Shown: positions 53,391 to 62,126, counted from the stretch's first letter. The stretch: DNA of 64,000 nucleotides from Planctomycetota bacterium (GCA_021414025.1 JAIOPG010000004.1:124001-188000), one strand, 5' to 3'. Notes: generated from the sequence alone by a model not told the origin. Made by a program: numbers and translations.

Positions 53391-55076
53391 ATGAACACCA
53401 CCTTCGCCGCTGTGTCCTTCGCCGCCCTTCTGTCCACGCAGGCACTGGCCGGCGGACTGATCATGAACGAGTACAACGCCGTCGGCTCGACGAAGATGCT
53501 GACCGGCTCCGACCCGGTTTTCGGGCAGGTCCTGAACAACGGCGGCAACTGGATCGAGCTGGTCGTCACGCAGGATCATCTGGACATCCGCGGCTGGAAG
53601 CTGAAGTGGGCTGAGACGGGCAACAGCACCGGCAATGGAACCGACTATTGGTATGGAAACGGCTCGATCGACCAGGGCATCATCACATTCTCCAACAACG
53701 CGGTGTGGAGCGATCTGCGCAGCGGAACCATCCTGACGGTGATCGAGACGGATGCATCCGGAGTCGGCCGCAACGACGATTTCACCTTCGATCCCTGCTC
53801 CGGCGATTGGTGGATCAACGTCCACACCTTCAACAATCCGACCTACGTCTCGACGGTCACCAACAAGATCGGCAAGGTCGCCGGACAGTTCAGCACCGGC
53901 AACGCCAACTGGATGATGGAAATCTGCAACGCCGCCAACGCATTGGTGACTCCCGCGTTTGGCGAGGGCGGCCCGATCTATGGAGGCAGCGGCATCAGCA
54001 GCACCGAGGTTGGAAAGCTCCGAGCCGATCCCAGCGCCGGCGTCACCAACGCATCGTTCAACGACGGGGACAGTTCCTCCTTCGGCAGGCCCAACACGTG
54101 GAGCGACCCGCTGGTTCCGATCTGCAAGGTCCGGCAGGACTTCGCCGCGCTGCGAAGTTCCGTGATGGATGGATGTCCTTCGTGCACGCCGATCGCCCTG
54201 AATGAATACAACGCGGTGACCTCGGTGACCTTCCTCAACGGCGGAACGCTGGCCGCGGATTCCGCGGGCGGCGCGGCGGCGGACTCCTATTTCGGTCGCG
54301 TTGCGGGCAACGGCGGCAACTGGATCGAGATGGTCGTGATTCAGGACCGCCTCGATCTCCGAGGCTGGACCCTGGAATGGCAGGAAAATGTCGCGGATGG
54401 CAACCATGGAACCGTCACCTTCTCGCAGTCCCCCGCGATCTCGGCGATCCCCTCCGGCACGATCCTGACCCTCACCGAGAAGAACGCGGCGGGCGGCGGC
54501 AAGGACACCGACCTGGTCGGCGTCATCAGCGGGGGCCAGCGCTGGATCAACATCTGGAGCCATGACACGGCACTCATCGACAGCACCTTCAGCACCAAGG
54601 TCGGCGACAACGCCTATGGCGCGTTCTCCGTGACCAACAGCAAGTGGTCGCTCACCTTCCGCGACGGCTCCAACATGGTCGTGGCAGGTCCCTTCGGCGA
54701 GGGAGCTCCCGGGTACTCCCTCGGTGCCGTCGGCAACACCAGCGTCTGCCGCCTCAAGCAGGACCTGGCGACGCGCCTTACGGGCACCAACGATTACGAC
54801 GACACCGCGACGTACAGCACTTTCGGGTCACCCAACCGCTGGATCATCTGTCCCGATGAAAGCACCATTTTCACGCAGAGCTTCGCCGCCCTGGGGGAAG
54901 GCGTCTGCCAGGCCTACGCGCCATGGGACCTGGACATGAATGGCTCCATCGACGGCGGAGACATCGGCCTCTGCCTGTTGGACTTCGGCCCGTGCCCCGG
55001 TTGCGCGGCCGACATCGACGGCTCGGGCGAAGTGGACGGCGGCGACATCGGCATCATCCTCCTCAACTTCAACTGA
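53391..55076 (+). CDS. Secreted protein with duplicated lamin-tail-like domain and GC-type dockerin
   Basis: 561 residues. Signal peptide ends ALAGG. Two units of about 240 residues follow, each opening with a NEYNAV motif, then GNGGNWIEMVV (first copy NNGGNWIELVV), QDxLDxRGWxLxW, and a later GxFSxxNxxWxxxxxxxxNxxV block and FGEGAP/FGEGGP. This resembles lamin-tail-domain proteins secreted by planctomycetes. The end has the paired repeats DMNGSIDGGDIGLCLLDFG and DIDGSGEVDGGDIGIILLNFN with PCPGC. AAGGA precedes ATG 53391. It ends 14 bases before a pseudopilin gene. Confidence 0.85.
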   Translation: MNTTFAAVSFAALLSTQALAGGLIMNEYNAVGSTKMLTGSDPVFGQVLNNGGNWIELVVTQDHLDIRGWKLKWAETGNSTGNGTDYWYGNGSIDQGIITFSNNAVWSDLRSGTILTVIETDASGVGRNDDFTFDPCSGDWWINVHTFNNPTYVSTVTNKIGKVAGQFSTGNANWMMEICNAANALVTPAFGEGGPIYGGSGISSTEVGKLRADPSAGVTNASFNDGDSSSFGRPNTWSDPLVPICKVRQDFAALRSSVMDGCPSCTPIALNEYNAVTSVTFLNGGTLAADSAGGAAADSYFGRVAGNGGNWIEMVVIQDRLDLRGWTLEWQENVADGNHGTVTFSQSPAISAIPSGTILTLTEKNAAGGGKDTDLVGVISGGQRWINIWSHDTALIDSTFSTKVGDNAYGAFSVTNSKWSLTFRDGSNMVVAGPFGEGAPGYSLGAVGNTSVCRLKQDLATRLTGTNDYDDTATYSTFGSPNRWIICPDESTIFTQSFAALGEGVCQAYAPWDLDMNGSIDGGDIGLCLLDFGPCPGCAADIDGSGEVDGGDIGIILLNFN

Positions 55077-55089
55077 TGGGAGCTCATCC

Positions 55090-56052
55090 ATGAACATCTC
55101 AAGCATGAAAAGGGTCCGTGGCTTCACCTTGGTGGAACTGCTGGTGGTCCTCGCCATCCTGGCGCTGCTCATCGGCCTGCTCATACCGGGTATCAACCAT
55201 GTGCGCTCCCGCGCCAAGGAAATGGCCAGTCAGTCCAACATGAAGCAGTGGGGGATCGGCTACGTCAATTTCGCCACCGAGCGCAAGGGCCTGCTTCCCT
55301 GGGAGGGAGAGAAGGACGCCGCCAAGATGCCGCTCAATCTGGCGGACCGGCAGCGCTGGTGGGGCAACGTCGTGCCGCCCTACGTGGATCAGCCCGCCTA
55401 CGCGAGCCTGGCTCTTCCCGACGCCGCGGTTCCGGTGCCGCCCGATTCCGGGTCGATCTTCATCGATCCCTCTGCGAAGACACCCTCGGGCTTTGCCAGC
55501 GGACAGAGCGTTTTCACGGGGTGGACGATCCCCAACTCCAAGTCGAAGTTCTTCTTCTGCTACGTGCCCAACTCCAACCTGAACAACTCGCTCGCCGCCG
55601 AGATGGACGCGCTGCCCTCGACCGACGAGCGCAGCACCGCGAAGAAGTATGACCCCAAGACCGGGGCCACCACGCCCGAATGGATCGACGCGCGCCGAAT
55701 GCGCGTCTCCCGACTGAAGAAGCCCTCGAACACGGTGCTGCTCATGGAGATGCGCAGCATTCCGGAGGAACTCGACGGGGCGGGGACGCGCGACGGCAAG
55801 ACCCCGGACCTCTGGCATCCCTACTACGGTGAGACCCTTAACCGCCATCGAGGGGACTGGCAGCGCTTCGCGGCGCGGCATCGCAACGGCGGCCACATCC
55901 TCTACGCCGACGGCCACGCGGATTGGTATGAGAACACCGTGGCGTGCACGCCTGCCGGCGGAAGCGAGCCTTCGAAGGACAAGACGGTCGATTTCAACCG
56001 CGCCGACCTGATCTGGGATCCGCTCGGGCGATCGACGCTGTCGGATCTTTGA
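55090..56052 (+). CDS. Pseudopilin-like protein with H-x9-DG tail (DUF1559-like)
   Basis: 320 residues. Prepilin N-terminus: basic MNISSMKRVRG then FTLVELLVVLAILALLIGLLIPGI, cleavage expected after Gly11. The soluble domain has a CNMKQWGIGYVNF-type segment (here NMKQWGIGYVNF) and ends with HRNGGHILYADGHADW, the H-x9-DG signature common in planctomycete proteins of this kind. Role unknown. It follows the dockerin protein closely (GGGAG at 55078-55082 before ATG 55090), so the two may be co-expressed. Confidence 0.85.
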   Translation: MNISSMKRVRGFTLVELLVVLAILALLIGLLIPGINHVRSRAKEMASQSNMKQWGIGYVNFATERKGLLPWEGEKDAAKMPLNLADRQRWWGNVVPPYVDQPAYASLALPDAAVPVPPDSGSIFIDPSAKTPSGFASGQSVFTGWTIPNSKSKFFFCYVPNSNLNNSLAAEMDALPSTDERSTAKKYDPKTGATTPEWIDARRMRVSRLKKPSNTVLLMEMRSIPEELDGAGTRDGKTPDLWHPYYGETLNRHRGDWQRFAARHRNGGHILYADGHADWYENTVACTPAGGSEPSKDKTVDFNRADLIWDPLGRSTLSDL

Positions 56053-56078
56053 GCCGCGGCGGTGCGAACGGAATCGAA

Positions 56079-56152
56079 AGGCCGAGGTGGGATTTGAACC
56101 CACGAATCACGGATTTGCAATCCGTTCCCTTAGGCCACTTGGGTACTCGGCC
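56079..56152 (-). tRNA. tRNA-Cys (anticodon GCA)
   Basis: 74 bases on the minus strand. Acceptor stem GGCCGAG/CTCGGCC; D arm CCC-TTAGGCCACTT-GGG; anticodon stem ACGGA/TCCGT with loop TTGCAAA (anticodon GCA); 5-base variable loop GATTC; T stem GTGGG/CCCAC with loop TTCAAAT. The discriminator base is T (U73), as in tRNA-Cys. CCA is not encoded. Confidence 0.96.
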
Positions 56153-56193
56153 GAGACCGTATCCTTGCATCGAACGCCGTTCGCGTCAACGCA

Positions 56194-57261
56194 ATGAACT
56201 CTCGATTTCACGAATCTTTTCCTGCGATCGTCATCGCCCTGTTGTTTTCGCCCGCCGTTGAGGTTCGCGCGGATCCGCCCGCATCGAGTCCGGTCGTCGC
56301 GCCGGCTTCAAGCGCCGCCGGCGCGAATCAAGCCTTGCCCGCCAAATCCATGGAGCGGCCGCCGCTGCTTCCCGAGGGAGCGTTCCTGACGCAGGCGGTC
56401 GGATCCCTCGAGCCCGGCGAAGGGGATCGCGGCTGGCAGTTTCGATTTCGCGATTCCTTCGAGGGCGAGTCCGACCGGGTCGTGCAACTGCTGCCCTCCA
56501 TCACGCTCGAGGACATGATCCGCAATCGGGCGCAGCTGGCTCCGGGCACGGTCGCGAAGTTCGCGCTCACCGGCAAGGTGACGGTCTACCGCGGATCCAA
56601 CTATGTCGTGCCGCTCTTCGCGACGGTGATCGCCTCTTTTCCGCCCCGGCAGACCCGCCCGACGCTGGCGCCGCCGGGCGCGTGGTATGGATCGAACGAG
56701 GCGGCCGAGTCGAACAAGTTCAGGCTCGCTGAGGAGGAGCTGGCCCGCAGGAACGCCTCCCTTGCGGTGGTGCGCCGCGCCTTTCTTTCCCTCGCCTCGC
56801 CGCTTTCTCCCGAGGCGCAGGCGGCGGAGCAATCCCAAAGGCAGACATTGACCGGCGGCATCTCGGCCGATGACATCGAGCAGGAACTTGTCGCCCGAGT
56901 GGGGGATGTGCCGCGTTCCATGGACGCGGCGCGCCTGCCGCCCGCCGATCCCGCATCGCCGAACTCGATGAAGTGGCTGCAGCCGGGGCGGCGGATTCAC
57001 GACCGGCTGGGCACCGTGATGCGCGACCCGGTCAACGGCGTCTGGCGCTTCGTCTTCGAATCCGCCCGCGGCCCCGTGGGCGAGCGCGAGGCGGAGCTGC
57101 TTCCCTGCCAGATGACGGAGTGGATCGCGCGGCAGGCCCAAACCAACGGAGGCCTCAACTCCGGAATCATCTCGGGGGAAATCACGCTCTTCGAGGGGCG
57201 CTCCTACCTGCTGCCCACCAACTTCGCGGGATTGCGCACCGGGAAACTGCTTTCGCGCTAG
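56194..57261 (+). CDS. Secreted protein with an internally duplicated domain, unknown function
   Basis: 355 residues. Signal peptide about 1-24 (MNSRFHESFPAIVIALLFSPAVEVRA), then a Ser/Ala/Pro linker. Two copies of a roughly 85-residue unit are visible: copy 1 about residues 70-150 (DRGWQFRFRDSF, VQLLPSITLEDMI, GKVTVYRGSNYVVP), copy 2 about 270-345 (NGVWRFVFESA, AELLPCQMTEWIA, GEITLFEGRSYLLP). The charged middle between them is helical. The pattern is W-x-F-x-F, LLP, and G-x-V/I-T-V/L-Y/F-x-G-x-N/S-Y. No family named. TATCCT (56160-56165) may be its -10. Confidence 0.7.
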   Translation: MNSRFHESFPAIVIALLFSPAVEVRADPPASSPVVAPASSAAGANQALPAKSMERPPLLPEGAFLTQAVGSLEPGEGDRGWQFRFRDSFEGESDRVVQLLPSITLEDMIRNRAQLAPGTVAKFALTGKVTVYRGSNYVVPLFATVIASFPPRQTRPTLAPPGAWYGSNEAAESNKFRLAEEELARRNASLAVVRRAFLSLASPLSPEAQAAEQSQRQTLTGGISADDIEQELVARVGDVPRSMDAARLPPADPASPNSMKWLQPGRRIHDRLGTVMRDPVNGVWRFVFESARGPVGEREAELLPCQMTEWIARQAQTNGGLNSGIISGEITLFEGRSYLLPTNFAGLRTGKLLSR

Positions 57262-57308
57262 GCATTCCGCGGCGGCGCCACCGCACGTTGCGCCGCCGAA
57301 AAGATTGC

Positions 57309-57314
57309 TACCCT
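57309..57314 (+). promoter_or_regulatory. -10-like hexamer TACCCT, 9 bases before ATG 57324
   Basis: TANNNT box; no Shine-Dalgarno before the cyclophilin start. Confidence 0.4.
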
Positions 57315-57323
57315 CAATCGACC

Positions 57324-57800
57324 ATGGCCTACCCAACCGCGACCATCTCAACGGAGCTCGGCGACATCGAAGTGGAACTTTGGAACGACGTGGCTCCCGG
57401 CCACGCCGAGAATTTCCTCAAGCTTGCCAAGAAGGGCTTCTACGACGGGCTCATCTTCCACCGGATCATCCCCGGCTTCGTCATCCAGGGCGGTTGCCCC
57501 AAGGGCGACGGCACCGGCGGTCCGGGCTGGCAGGTGAAGGCTGAGTTCAACAAGAAGCAGCATGTGCCCGGCACCCTCAGCATGGCGCGAAGCGGCCATC
57601 CCGACAGCGCCGGCAGCCAGTTCTTTGTCTGCCTGACCCGCGAGCAGTGCCAGCACCTGGACAATCAGTACACCGCGTTCGGCCAGGTCACCAAGGGCAT
57701 GGAGGTCGTCGAGAAGATCGCGGCCACGCCGGTGGAGCCGCGCTCGGGCCGGCCGCTCAAGCCGACCAAGATGACCAAGGTCACCGCGTCTGCGAAGTAG
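57324..57800 (+). CDS. Cytoplasmic cyclophilin-type peptidyl-prolyl isomerase
   Basis: 158 residues. Short bacterial cyclophilin without signal peptide: ENFLKLAKKGFYDGLIFHRIIPGFVIQGGCPKGDGTGGPGW, GTLSMARSGHPDSAGSQFFVCL, and the C-terminal KGMEVVEKIAATPVE. The catalytic Arg (FHRI) and the Phe/Gln pocket residues are present. It ends in a 20-base convergent overlap with the next, secreted cyclophilin on the other strand. Confidence 0.95.
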   Translation: MAYPTATISTELGDIEVELWNDVAPGHAENFLKLAKKGFYDGLIFHRIIPGFVIQGGCPKGDGTGGPGWQVKAEFNKKQHVPGTLSMARSGHPDSAGSQFFVCLTREQCQHLDNQYTAFGQVTKGMEVVEKIAATPVEPRSGRPLKPTKMTKVTASAK

Positions 57801-59070
57801 GAACGGAAGCGGGCGGCTCGACGCTCTCGGCACGCACGCGCTGGTCGCGCCGGTTCTCCCCGGGCACGCGCGGCGGCGCCGGAACGATCTCGACGCGCAG
57901 AATCTTCGGTGCATTGGCGGGCCGCCCCGTGGCCGCGTCGGCGATGCTCGCCTCGGCCATCTTGCGGAGCGTGTCGCGCCCGGCCACCGCGTAGGCGAAG
58001 GCGCAATACTGACCGTCCAGCCGCGCCGTTCCCGCGCGGGAGAGCGCAAAGTAGAACTGGCTCCCCGCGGAATTGGGATCGTCGCCGCGGGCCATGCCGA
58101 CCACGCCGAAATCGTGCGGTAAATCGCTGGGTTCAAGGGCCAGGTTCCAGCCCGGTCCGCCATCGCCCGTGCCGGTGGGATCCCCGCCCTGAATCACGAA
58201 GGGCTGCCCCTCGCGGTTCATGGGGACGATGCGGTGGAAAATGGTGTTGTTGTAGAAGCCCTGGTCGGCGAGCGTGACGAAGTTCCGCACCGTCGCGGGC
58301 GCCGCGTCCGGCGCGAAGGCGATGCGGATCGTTCCGGCGTCGGTGGTCATCACCGCGTCCACATCCTCTTCCGTGCGGAAACCGCTGAGGATGATGGGCT
58401 CGGAGGCGATCCACTGCGCGGAGGCGGCCACCACTTCCTGGTCGGCGGGATTGAGCAGACGATCGCCCCATCCCACCACGCGCGAGTAGGGCTCGTTGGT
58501 TCCCTTGCGCAGGCCGCGCATGGTGCGCACCGAAGGCGGGCTGCGCAGCGGCTCCAGCACGATGGGGGAGCCGATCGGTTTTCCATCCTCGAACAATTGG
58601 ACCCACGCCGCCTTGGAAAGATTCTCGATGTTGGGGACCAGCGGACGCAGATCGACGATGCCCGGGGTCACGCCGAGGTCGCCCAGCGATTTCCCCTCCG
58701 TGTCCAGCACCTGAATGGTGAGGATGCCATGCGAGGTCGGCGCCACCACGCGGATCTCGACCGGCTCCTGGGCCCGGTGGAAGCGGCGCGCGCACTCCAG
58801 GGCCGCCGATTTCGCCGGCGTGTTGTGCGACGCCGCCGAAACCGGACTCGAAGCCGCGACGACCGGCGCCTCCGCGCCGTCGCTCTTGGCCGCGACCACG
58901 GATTGGGAGAAGTTGCCGGATTCCGCGCTTGGTGCGGCGGCCTTGCCTGATCCTTTGCAGGACAAGGCGCCAGCGGCGAGCGCCAGAGCGAAGCAGCGCA
59001 TTGCGATCGACGTGCGCGTCCGCCATCGGGCCGCAGCGCTTCGAGCCGGATTGTCGGTTGGTTCGATCAT
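57781..59070 (-). CDS. Lipoprotein cyclophilin-type peptidyl-prolyl isomerase
   Basis: 429 residues. A long basic n-region ([24 protein letters not shown]) precedes the hydrophobic stretch and lipobox ALSC (about 35-38). A roughly 170-residue middle domain of unknown type follows (LSLGDLGVTPGIVDLRPLVPNIENL region). Residues about 245-400 are the cyclophilin domain: TVRNFVTLADQGFYNNTIFHRI, QPFVIQGGDPTGTGDGGPGW, VGMARGDDPNSAGSQFYF, with the catalytic Arg retained. TAAAGT nine bases before ATG 59070 supports that start; Met 59001 next to the lipobox is an alternative. Confidence 0.88.
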   Translation of the reverse strand: MIEPTDNPARSAAARWRTRTSIAMRCFALALAAGALSCKGSGKAAAPSAESGNFSQSVVAAKSDGAEAPVVAASSPVSAASHNTPAKSAALECARRFHRAQEPVEIRVVAPTSHGILTIQVLDTEGKSLGDLGVTPGIVDLRPLVPNIENLSKAAWVQLFEDGKPIGSPIVLEPLRSPPSVRTMRGLRKGTNEPYSRVVGWGDRLLNPADQEVVAASAQWIASEPIILSGFRTEEDVDAVMTTDAGTIRIAFAPDAAPATVRNFVTLADQGFYNNTIFHRIVPMNREGQPFVIQGGDPTGTGDGGPGWNLALEPSDLPHDFGVVGMARGDDPNSAGSQFYFALSRAGTARLDGQYCAFAYAVAGRDTLRKMAEASIADAATGRPANAPKILRVEIVPAPPRVPGENRRDQRVRAESVEPPASVPTSQTR

Positions 59071-59079
59071 TGCGAATTC

Positions 59080-59085
59080 ACTTTA
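59080..59085 (-). promoter_or_regulatory. -10-like hexamer TAAAGT of the lipoprotein cyclophilin
   Basis: Overlaps the plus-strand TATAGT box of gatB; the shared ACTTTATAGT island sits between start codons only 25 bases apart. Confidence 0.4.
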
Positions 59086-59089
59086 TAGT
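59084..59089 (+). promoter_or_regulatory. -10 element TATAGT, 6 bases before gatB
   Basis: Near-consensus -10; the transcript would begin at the gatB ATG. Confidence 0.5.
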
Positions 59090-59095
59090 GTCCCG

Positions 59096-60604
59096 ATGCC
59101 GTTGGCTATCCAGCACACCCGCCTGATCGTGGGGCTTGAGATCCATGTCGAGCTCTGCACGCGCAGCAAGATGTTCACCCGGGCCCCTAATCCCGCCCAC
59201 GTGGACTTCGACGGGTCCGAGCCGAACTCGCTGGTGGACCCGCTGGTGGCGGCTCTTCCGGGCACGCTGCCGGTCATGAACCGCGCCGCGGTCGAGATGG
59301 CCGTGCGGGTCGGCATGGCCCTGGAGTGCGCGATCGCCGGGCAGTGCCGCTGGGACCGGAAAAATTATTTTTATCCCGACCTGCCCAAGGGCTACCAGAT
59401 CAGCCAGTACGACCAGCCCCTTTGCGGCGAGGGGAAATTCGAGCTGCCCCTGGAGGATGGAACCACCAAGAGCATCGGCATCATTCGCGCTCACTTGGAA
59501 GAGGACACCGGCAAGCTCGGGCATGAGCTGCCCGGCGGCCGCAAGTATGACGGCAGCCTGGTGGATCTGAACCGTGCGGGCACGCCGCTGCTGGAGATCG
59601 TCACCGCGCCGGACTTTTCCACCGCCGGCGAAGTGGTCGCCTTCGCGCAGGCCCTGCGCGTGCTCTGCCGCTTCCTCGGCGTAACCGAAGGTGTGATGCA
59701 GAAGGGCCACATGCGCTTCGAGCCCAACATCAATGTCGAGATCACGCTCGCGGATGGCTCCGCGGTGCGCACTCCCATCGTCGAAGTGAAGAACCTGAAC
59801 TCCTTCAAGGCGGTGCGCGGCGCCATCGAATACGAGCACATTCGACAGGTCGAGGCCTGGAAGCAGGATGGACGCGTCATGGGTCGGGGCATGAAGGCGA
59901 CGCGCGGCTGGCTCGACGAGAAGAACGAGACCGTGCTGCAGCGTGAGAAAGAGGACGCGCACGACTATCGCTACTTCCCCGATCCCGATCTGGTGCCGGT
60001 GCGGGTCGACGCCGCATGGCAGAAGCACATTCGAGACTCCCTGATCGAGCCGCCGCTGCGGCGCCAGCGCCGCTACCAGCAGGAATGGGGTTTGCTCCCG
60101 ATCGACGCTGAAAACCTGGTGGCCGAGCGGCCCGATTGCCTCTATTTCGAGGAGTGTGTCGCCGCCGCCGGGTCGACGCCCGCGGCGGGTTTCGCCGTGG
60201 GCAAGCTGCTGCTCAATGCGGGCTCCAAGCGGGCCAACGAGAAGAAGGTTCTCATCCATCAGTTGGGCGCCAAGCCGGCGCGCGTGGCCGAGTTGGTGAA
60301 GCTGCGCGAGTCGAACGAGGTCGGTCCGCAGGCCGCCGATCATCTCTTCGGATTCATGTGCGACTCCGACGAGCCTGTGCGGGTGCTGGCGGAAAAGCAT
60401 GGATTGCTTCAGGTGCGTGATGATTCGGCGCTGGACGCGTGGGTGGAGGAGGCGATCCAGGCGCAGCCACAGGCCGCGGCCGACGTTGCTGCGGGCAAGG
60501 ACGCCGCGACCGGGCGGCTGGTCGGTCATGTCATGAAATTGTCCAAGGGAAAGGCCGACGCCAAGAGCATCAACGAGCGGCTTCTCAAGCGGCTGCGGAA
60601 ATGA
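59096..60604 (+). CDS. gatB: Aspartyl/glutamyl-tRNA amidotransferase subunit B
   Basis: 502 residues. Kinase/transamidation subunit of GatCAB, which turns Glu-tRNA-Gln (and Asp-tRNA-Asn) into Gln- and Asn-tRNA. GLEIHVEL at the start, KNYFYPDLPKGYQISQYDQPL, IRAHLEEDTGKL, SLVDLNRAGTPLLEIVTAPD, VEVKNLNSFKAVRGAIEYE, and the C-terminal YqeY-like helical domain (GKLLLNAGSKRANE...). gatA and gatC are not in the window. It is followed four bases later by hpt. Confidence 0.97.
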   Translation: MPLAIQHTRLIVGLEIHVELCTRSKMFTRAPNPAHVDFDGSEPNSLVDPLVAALPGTLPVMNRAAVEMAVRVGMALECAIAGQCRWDRKNYFYPDLPKGYQISQYDQPLCGEGKFELPLEDGTTKSIGIIRAHLEEDTGKLGHELPGGRKYDGSLVDLNRAGTPLLEIVTAPDFSTAGEVVAFAQALRVLCRFLGVTEGVMQKGHMRFEPNINVEITLADGSAVRTPIVEVKNLNSFKAVRGAIEYEHIRQVEAWKQDGRVMGRGMKATRGWLDEKNETVLQREKEDAHDYRYFPDPDLVPVRVDAAWQKHIRDSLIEPPLRRQRRYQQEWGLLPIDAENLVAERPDCLYFEECVAAAGSTPAAGFAVGKLLLNAGSKRANEKKVLIHQLGAKPARVAELVKLRESNEVGPQAADHLFGFMCDSDEPVRVLAEKHGLLQVRDDSALDAWVEEAIQAQPQAAADVAAGKDAATGRLVGHVMKLSKGKADAKSINERLLKRLRK

Positions 60605-60608
60605 AACC

Positions 60609-61172
60609 ATGAGCGAACCCAATCTTGAACCTGGTGAAGTGGTCGTGGCCCAGGAAGCCATCGCACGGCGGCTTCCGGTGCTGGCCGCGGAGATCGCGGC
60701 CTCGCTCGGGAGCAATGTCGAGGGCTTGGTCATCATGCCGGTCCTCACCGGAGCGCTGGTCTTCGCCGCGGACCTGATCCGCTGCATGCCCAACCGATTG
60801 CGCGTCGATCTGGCGACCGTCCGCAGCTATGGCTCGGGCACCACGAGCCAGGGACCGAAAATGGAGGGGGTCATTCCCCAGGGGGTGAAGGGACGGCATG
60901 TCCTGCTGGTCGACGACATTCTGGACAGCGGCCGCACGCTCACCTACCTGCGCAAGGTGGTGCAGGAGAGCGGGGCCTTGAGCGTGCGCTCCTGCGTGCT
61001 GCTGCGCAAGCAGCTGCCCGCGGCGATGGCGACCCCCTGCGAGTTCGTCGGATTCGAGGTGGCGGATCTCTTCGTCGCCGGCTACGGCCTCGACTACGAC
61101 GGCTGGTACCGGAATCTTCCCGATGTGGTCTGCCTGCGTCCGCGAGGTCAGTCCGGCGCCGTGGTGCGCTGA
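60609..61172 (+). CDS. hpt: Hypoxanthine (guanine) phosphoribosyltransferase
   Basis: 187 residues. Purine salvage: base + PRPP to nucleotide. PRPP-binding loop VDDILDSGRT (101-110), an N-terminal VIMPVLTGALVFAADLIR, and VATVRSYGSGTTSQG (flexible catalytic loop) are HPRT features; FVAGYGLDYDGWYRNLPDV near the end contacts the purine. Starts four bases after gatB, so probably the same transcript. Confidence 0.93.
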   Translation: MSEPNLEPGEVVVAQEAIARRLPVLAAEIAASLGSNVEGLVIMPVLTGALVFAADLIRCMPNRLRVDLATVRSYGSGTTSQGPKMEGVIPQGVKGRHVLLVDDILDSGRTLTYLRKVVQESGALSVRSCVLLRKQLPAAMATPCEFVGFEVADLFVAGYGLDYDGWYRNLPDVVCLRPRGQSGAVVR

Positions 61173-61226
61173 AAATTTTTCTGCGCGGCGCAGCCGCGAC
61201 CTTCCGAATGATTGATCGGCCCGGCG

Positions 61227-62126
61227 CTAGGTGGTCTTGAGTTCGGACCACGGGGCCCCGACGCGCGGCGAAGGCAATCGCTCGCCGAGCTGGCGCATGA
61301 ACTCCGCGTCCTCGGGCGAGAGCGCAGCGGGGGGCTCGATGCGCACCACGGCGAAGAAATCCCCGGTGCCCTGCGGGCAGTGAATCCCCTTGCCCTTCAG
61401 GCGCAGCTTGCGCCCGCTCGGCGTGCCCGGCTCGATCCGGATCTCGGCCGAGCCCTGCAGTAGGGGAACAGAGACCTTGGCTCCCAGCGCGGCCTCGGAA
61501 ATTGAGATCGGCACTTCGAGCTGGATGTCCAGCTCGTCGCGCCGGAACCATGGATGAGGGGCGATCTTCACGCTCAGCACCAGGTCGCCGCTGGGTCCGC
61601 CGCCCGATCCTGCCGCGCCCTTGCCGCGAAGGCGCAGTTTGCCGTCGGCGGTGATGCCCGCGGGAATCCGCACGTCCATGGAGATGGGTCCGGAGGGTCC
61701 CTGCAGGTCGACGTGGTGTGTGCCCCCCAGCGCCGCGGTCATGAAGCCGACCTGGATCGAGGAAGTGAGATCCTCGCCCGGCTGCGGCCCGCGGGCGCGC
61801 TTGGCCCGTCCGCGTCCGCCGCCCATGAAGCTTCCGAAGATCGACTCGAGCGTCTCCGCGTCGGCGCCGCCAAACCCGCCCATGTCCGGGCCGCCCGCCG
61901 GGCCGTGCGATTCGCCGGCGTGGCCGAAGCGATCGTATTTGGCGCGCTTCTCCGCGTCGGAGAGCACCGCGTAGGCCTCCTGCGTCTCCTTGAACATCGC
62001 CGCCGCATCGGGCGACTTGTTCAGGTCGGGATGATATTTGCGGGCGTGCTTGCGGTGGGCGTCGCGAATTTGATCGGCTGTGGCGTCGCGTGCAACGCCA
62101 AGGATCTCATAGTAGTCACGCGCCAT
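61227..62126 (-). CDS. DnaJ-domain co-chaperone (CbpA/DnaJ type without zinc finger)
   Basis: 299 residues. J domain 1-70 with HPD at 32-34 (KYHPDLN), a Gly/Arg-rich linker (about 78-112), then the DnaJ C-terminal domains I and II (DLTSSIQVGFMTAALGG; ISMDVRIPAG; FRRDELDIQLEVPISISEAALGAKVSVPLLQG). No CxxCxGxG zinc finger, so it is type II (CbpA-like). It stimulates DnaK. It lies three bases downstream of the PTS IIA-like gene. Confidence 0.93.
   Translation of the reverse strand: MARDYYEILGVARDATADQIRDAHRKHARKYHPDLNKSPDAAAMFKETQEAYAVLSDAEKRAKYDRFGHAGESHGPAGGPDMGGFGGADAETLESIFGSFMGGGRGRAKRARGPQPGEDLTSSIQVGFMTAALGGTHHVDLQGPSGPISMDVRIPAGITADGKLRLRGKGAAGSGGGPSGDLVLSVKIAPHPWFRRDELDIQLEVPISISEAALGAKVSVPLLQGSAEIRIEPGTPSGRKLRLKGKGIHCPQGTGDFFAVVRIEPPAALSPEDAEFMRQLGERLPSPRVGAPWSELKTT

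Noticed and set aside
61181-61193. CTGCG/CGCAG hairpin with neighbouring A/T run as a terminator for the dnaJ-like gene
   Set aside because: Only a 5-bp stem, and the minus-strand tail begins with A residues.
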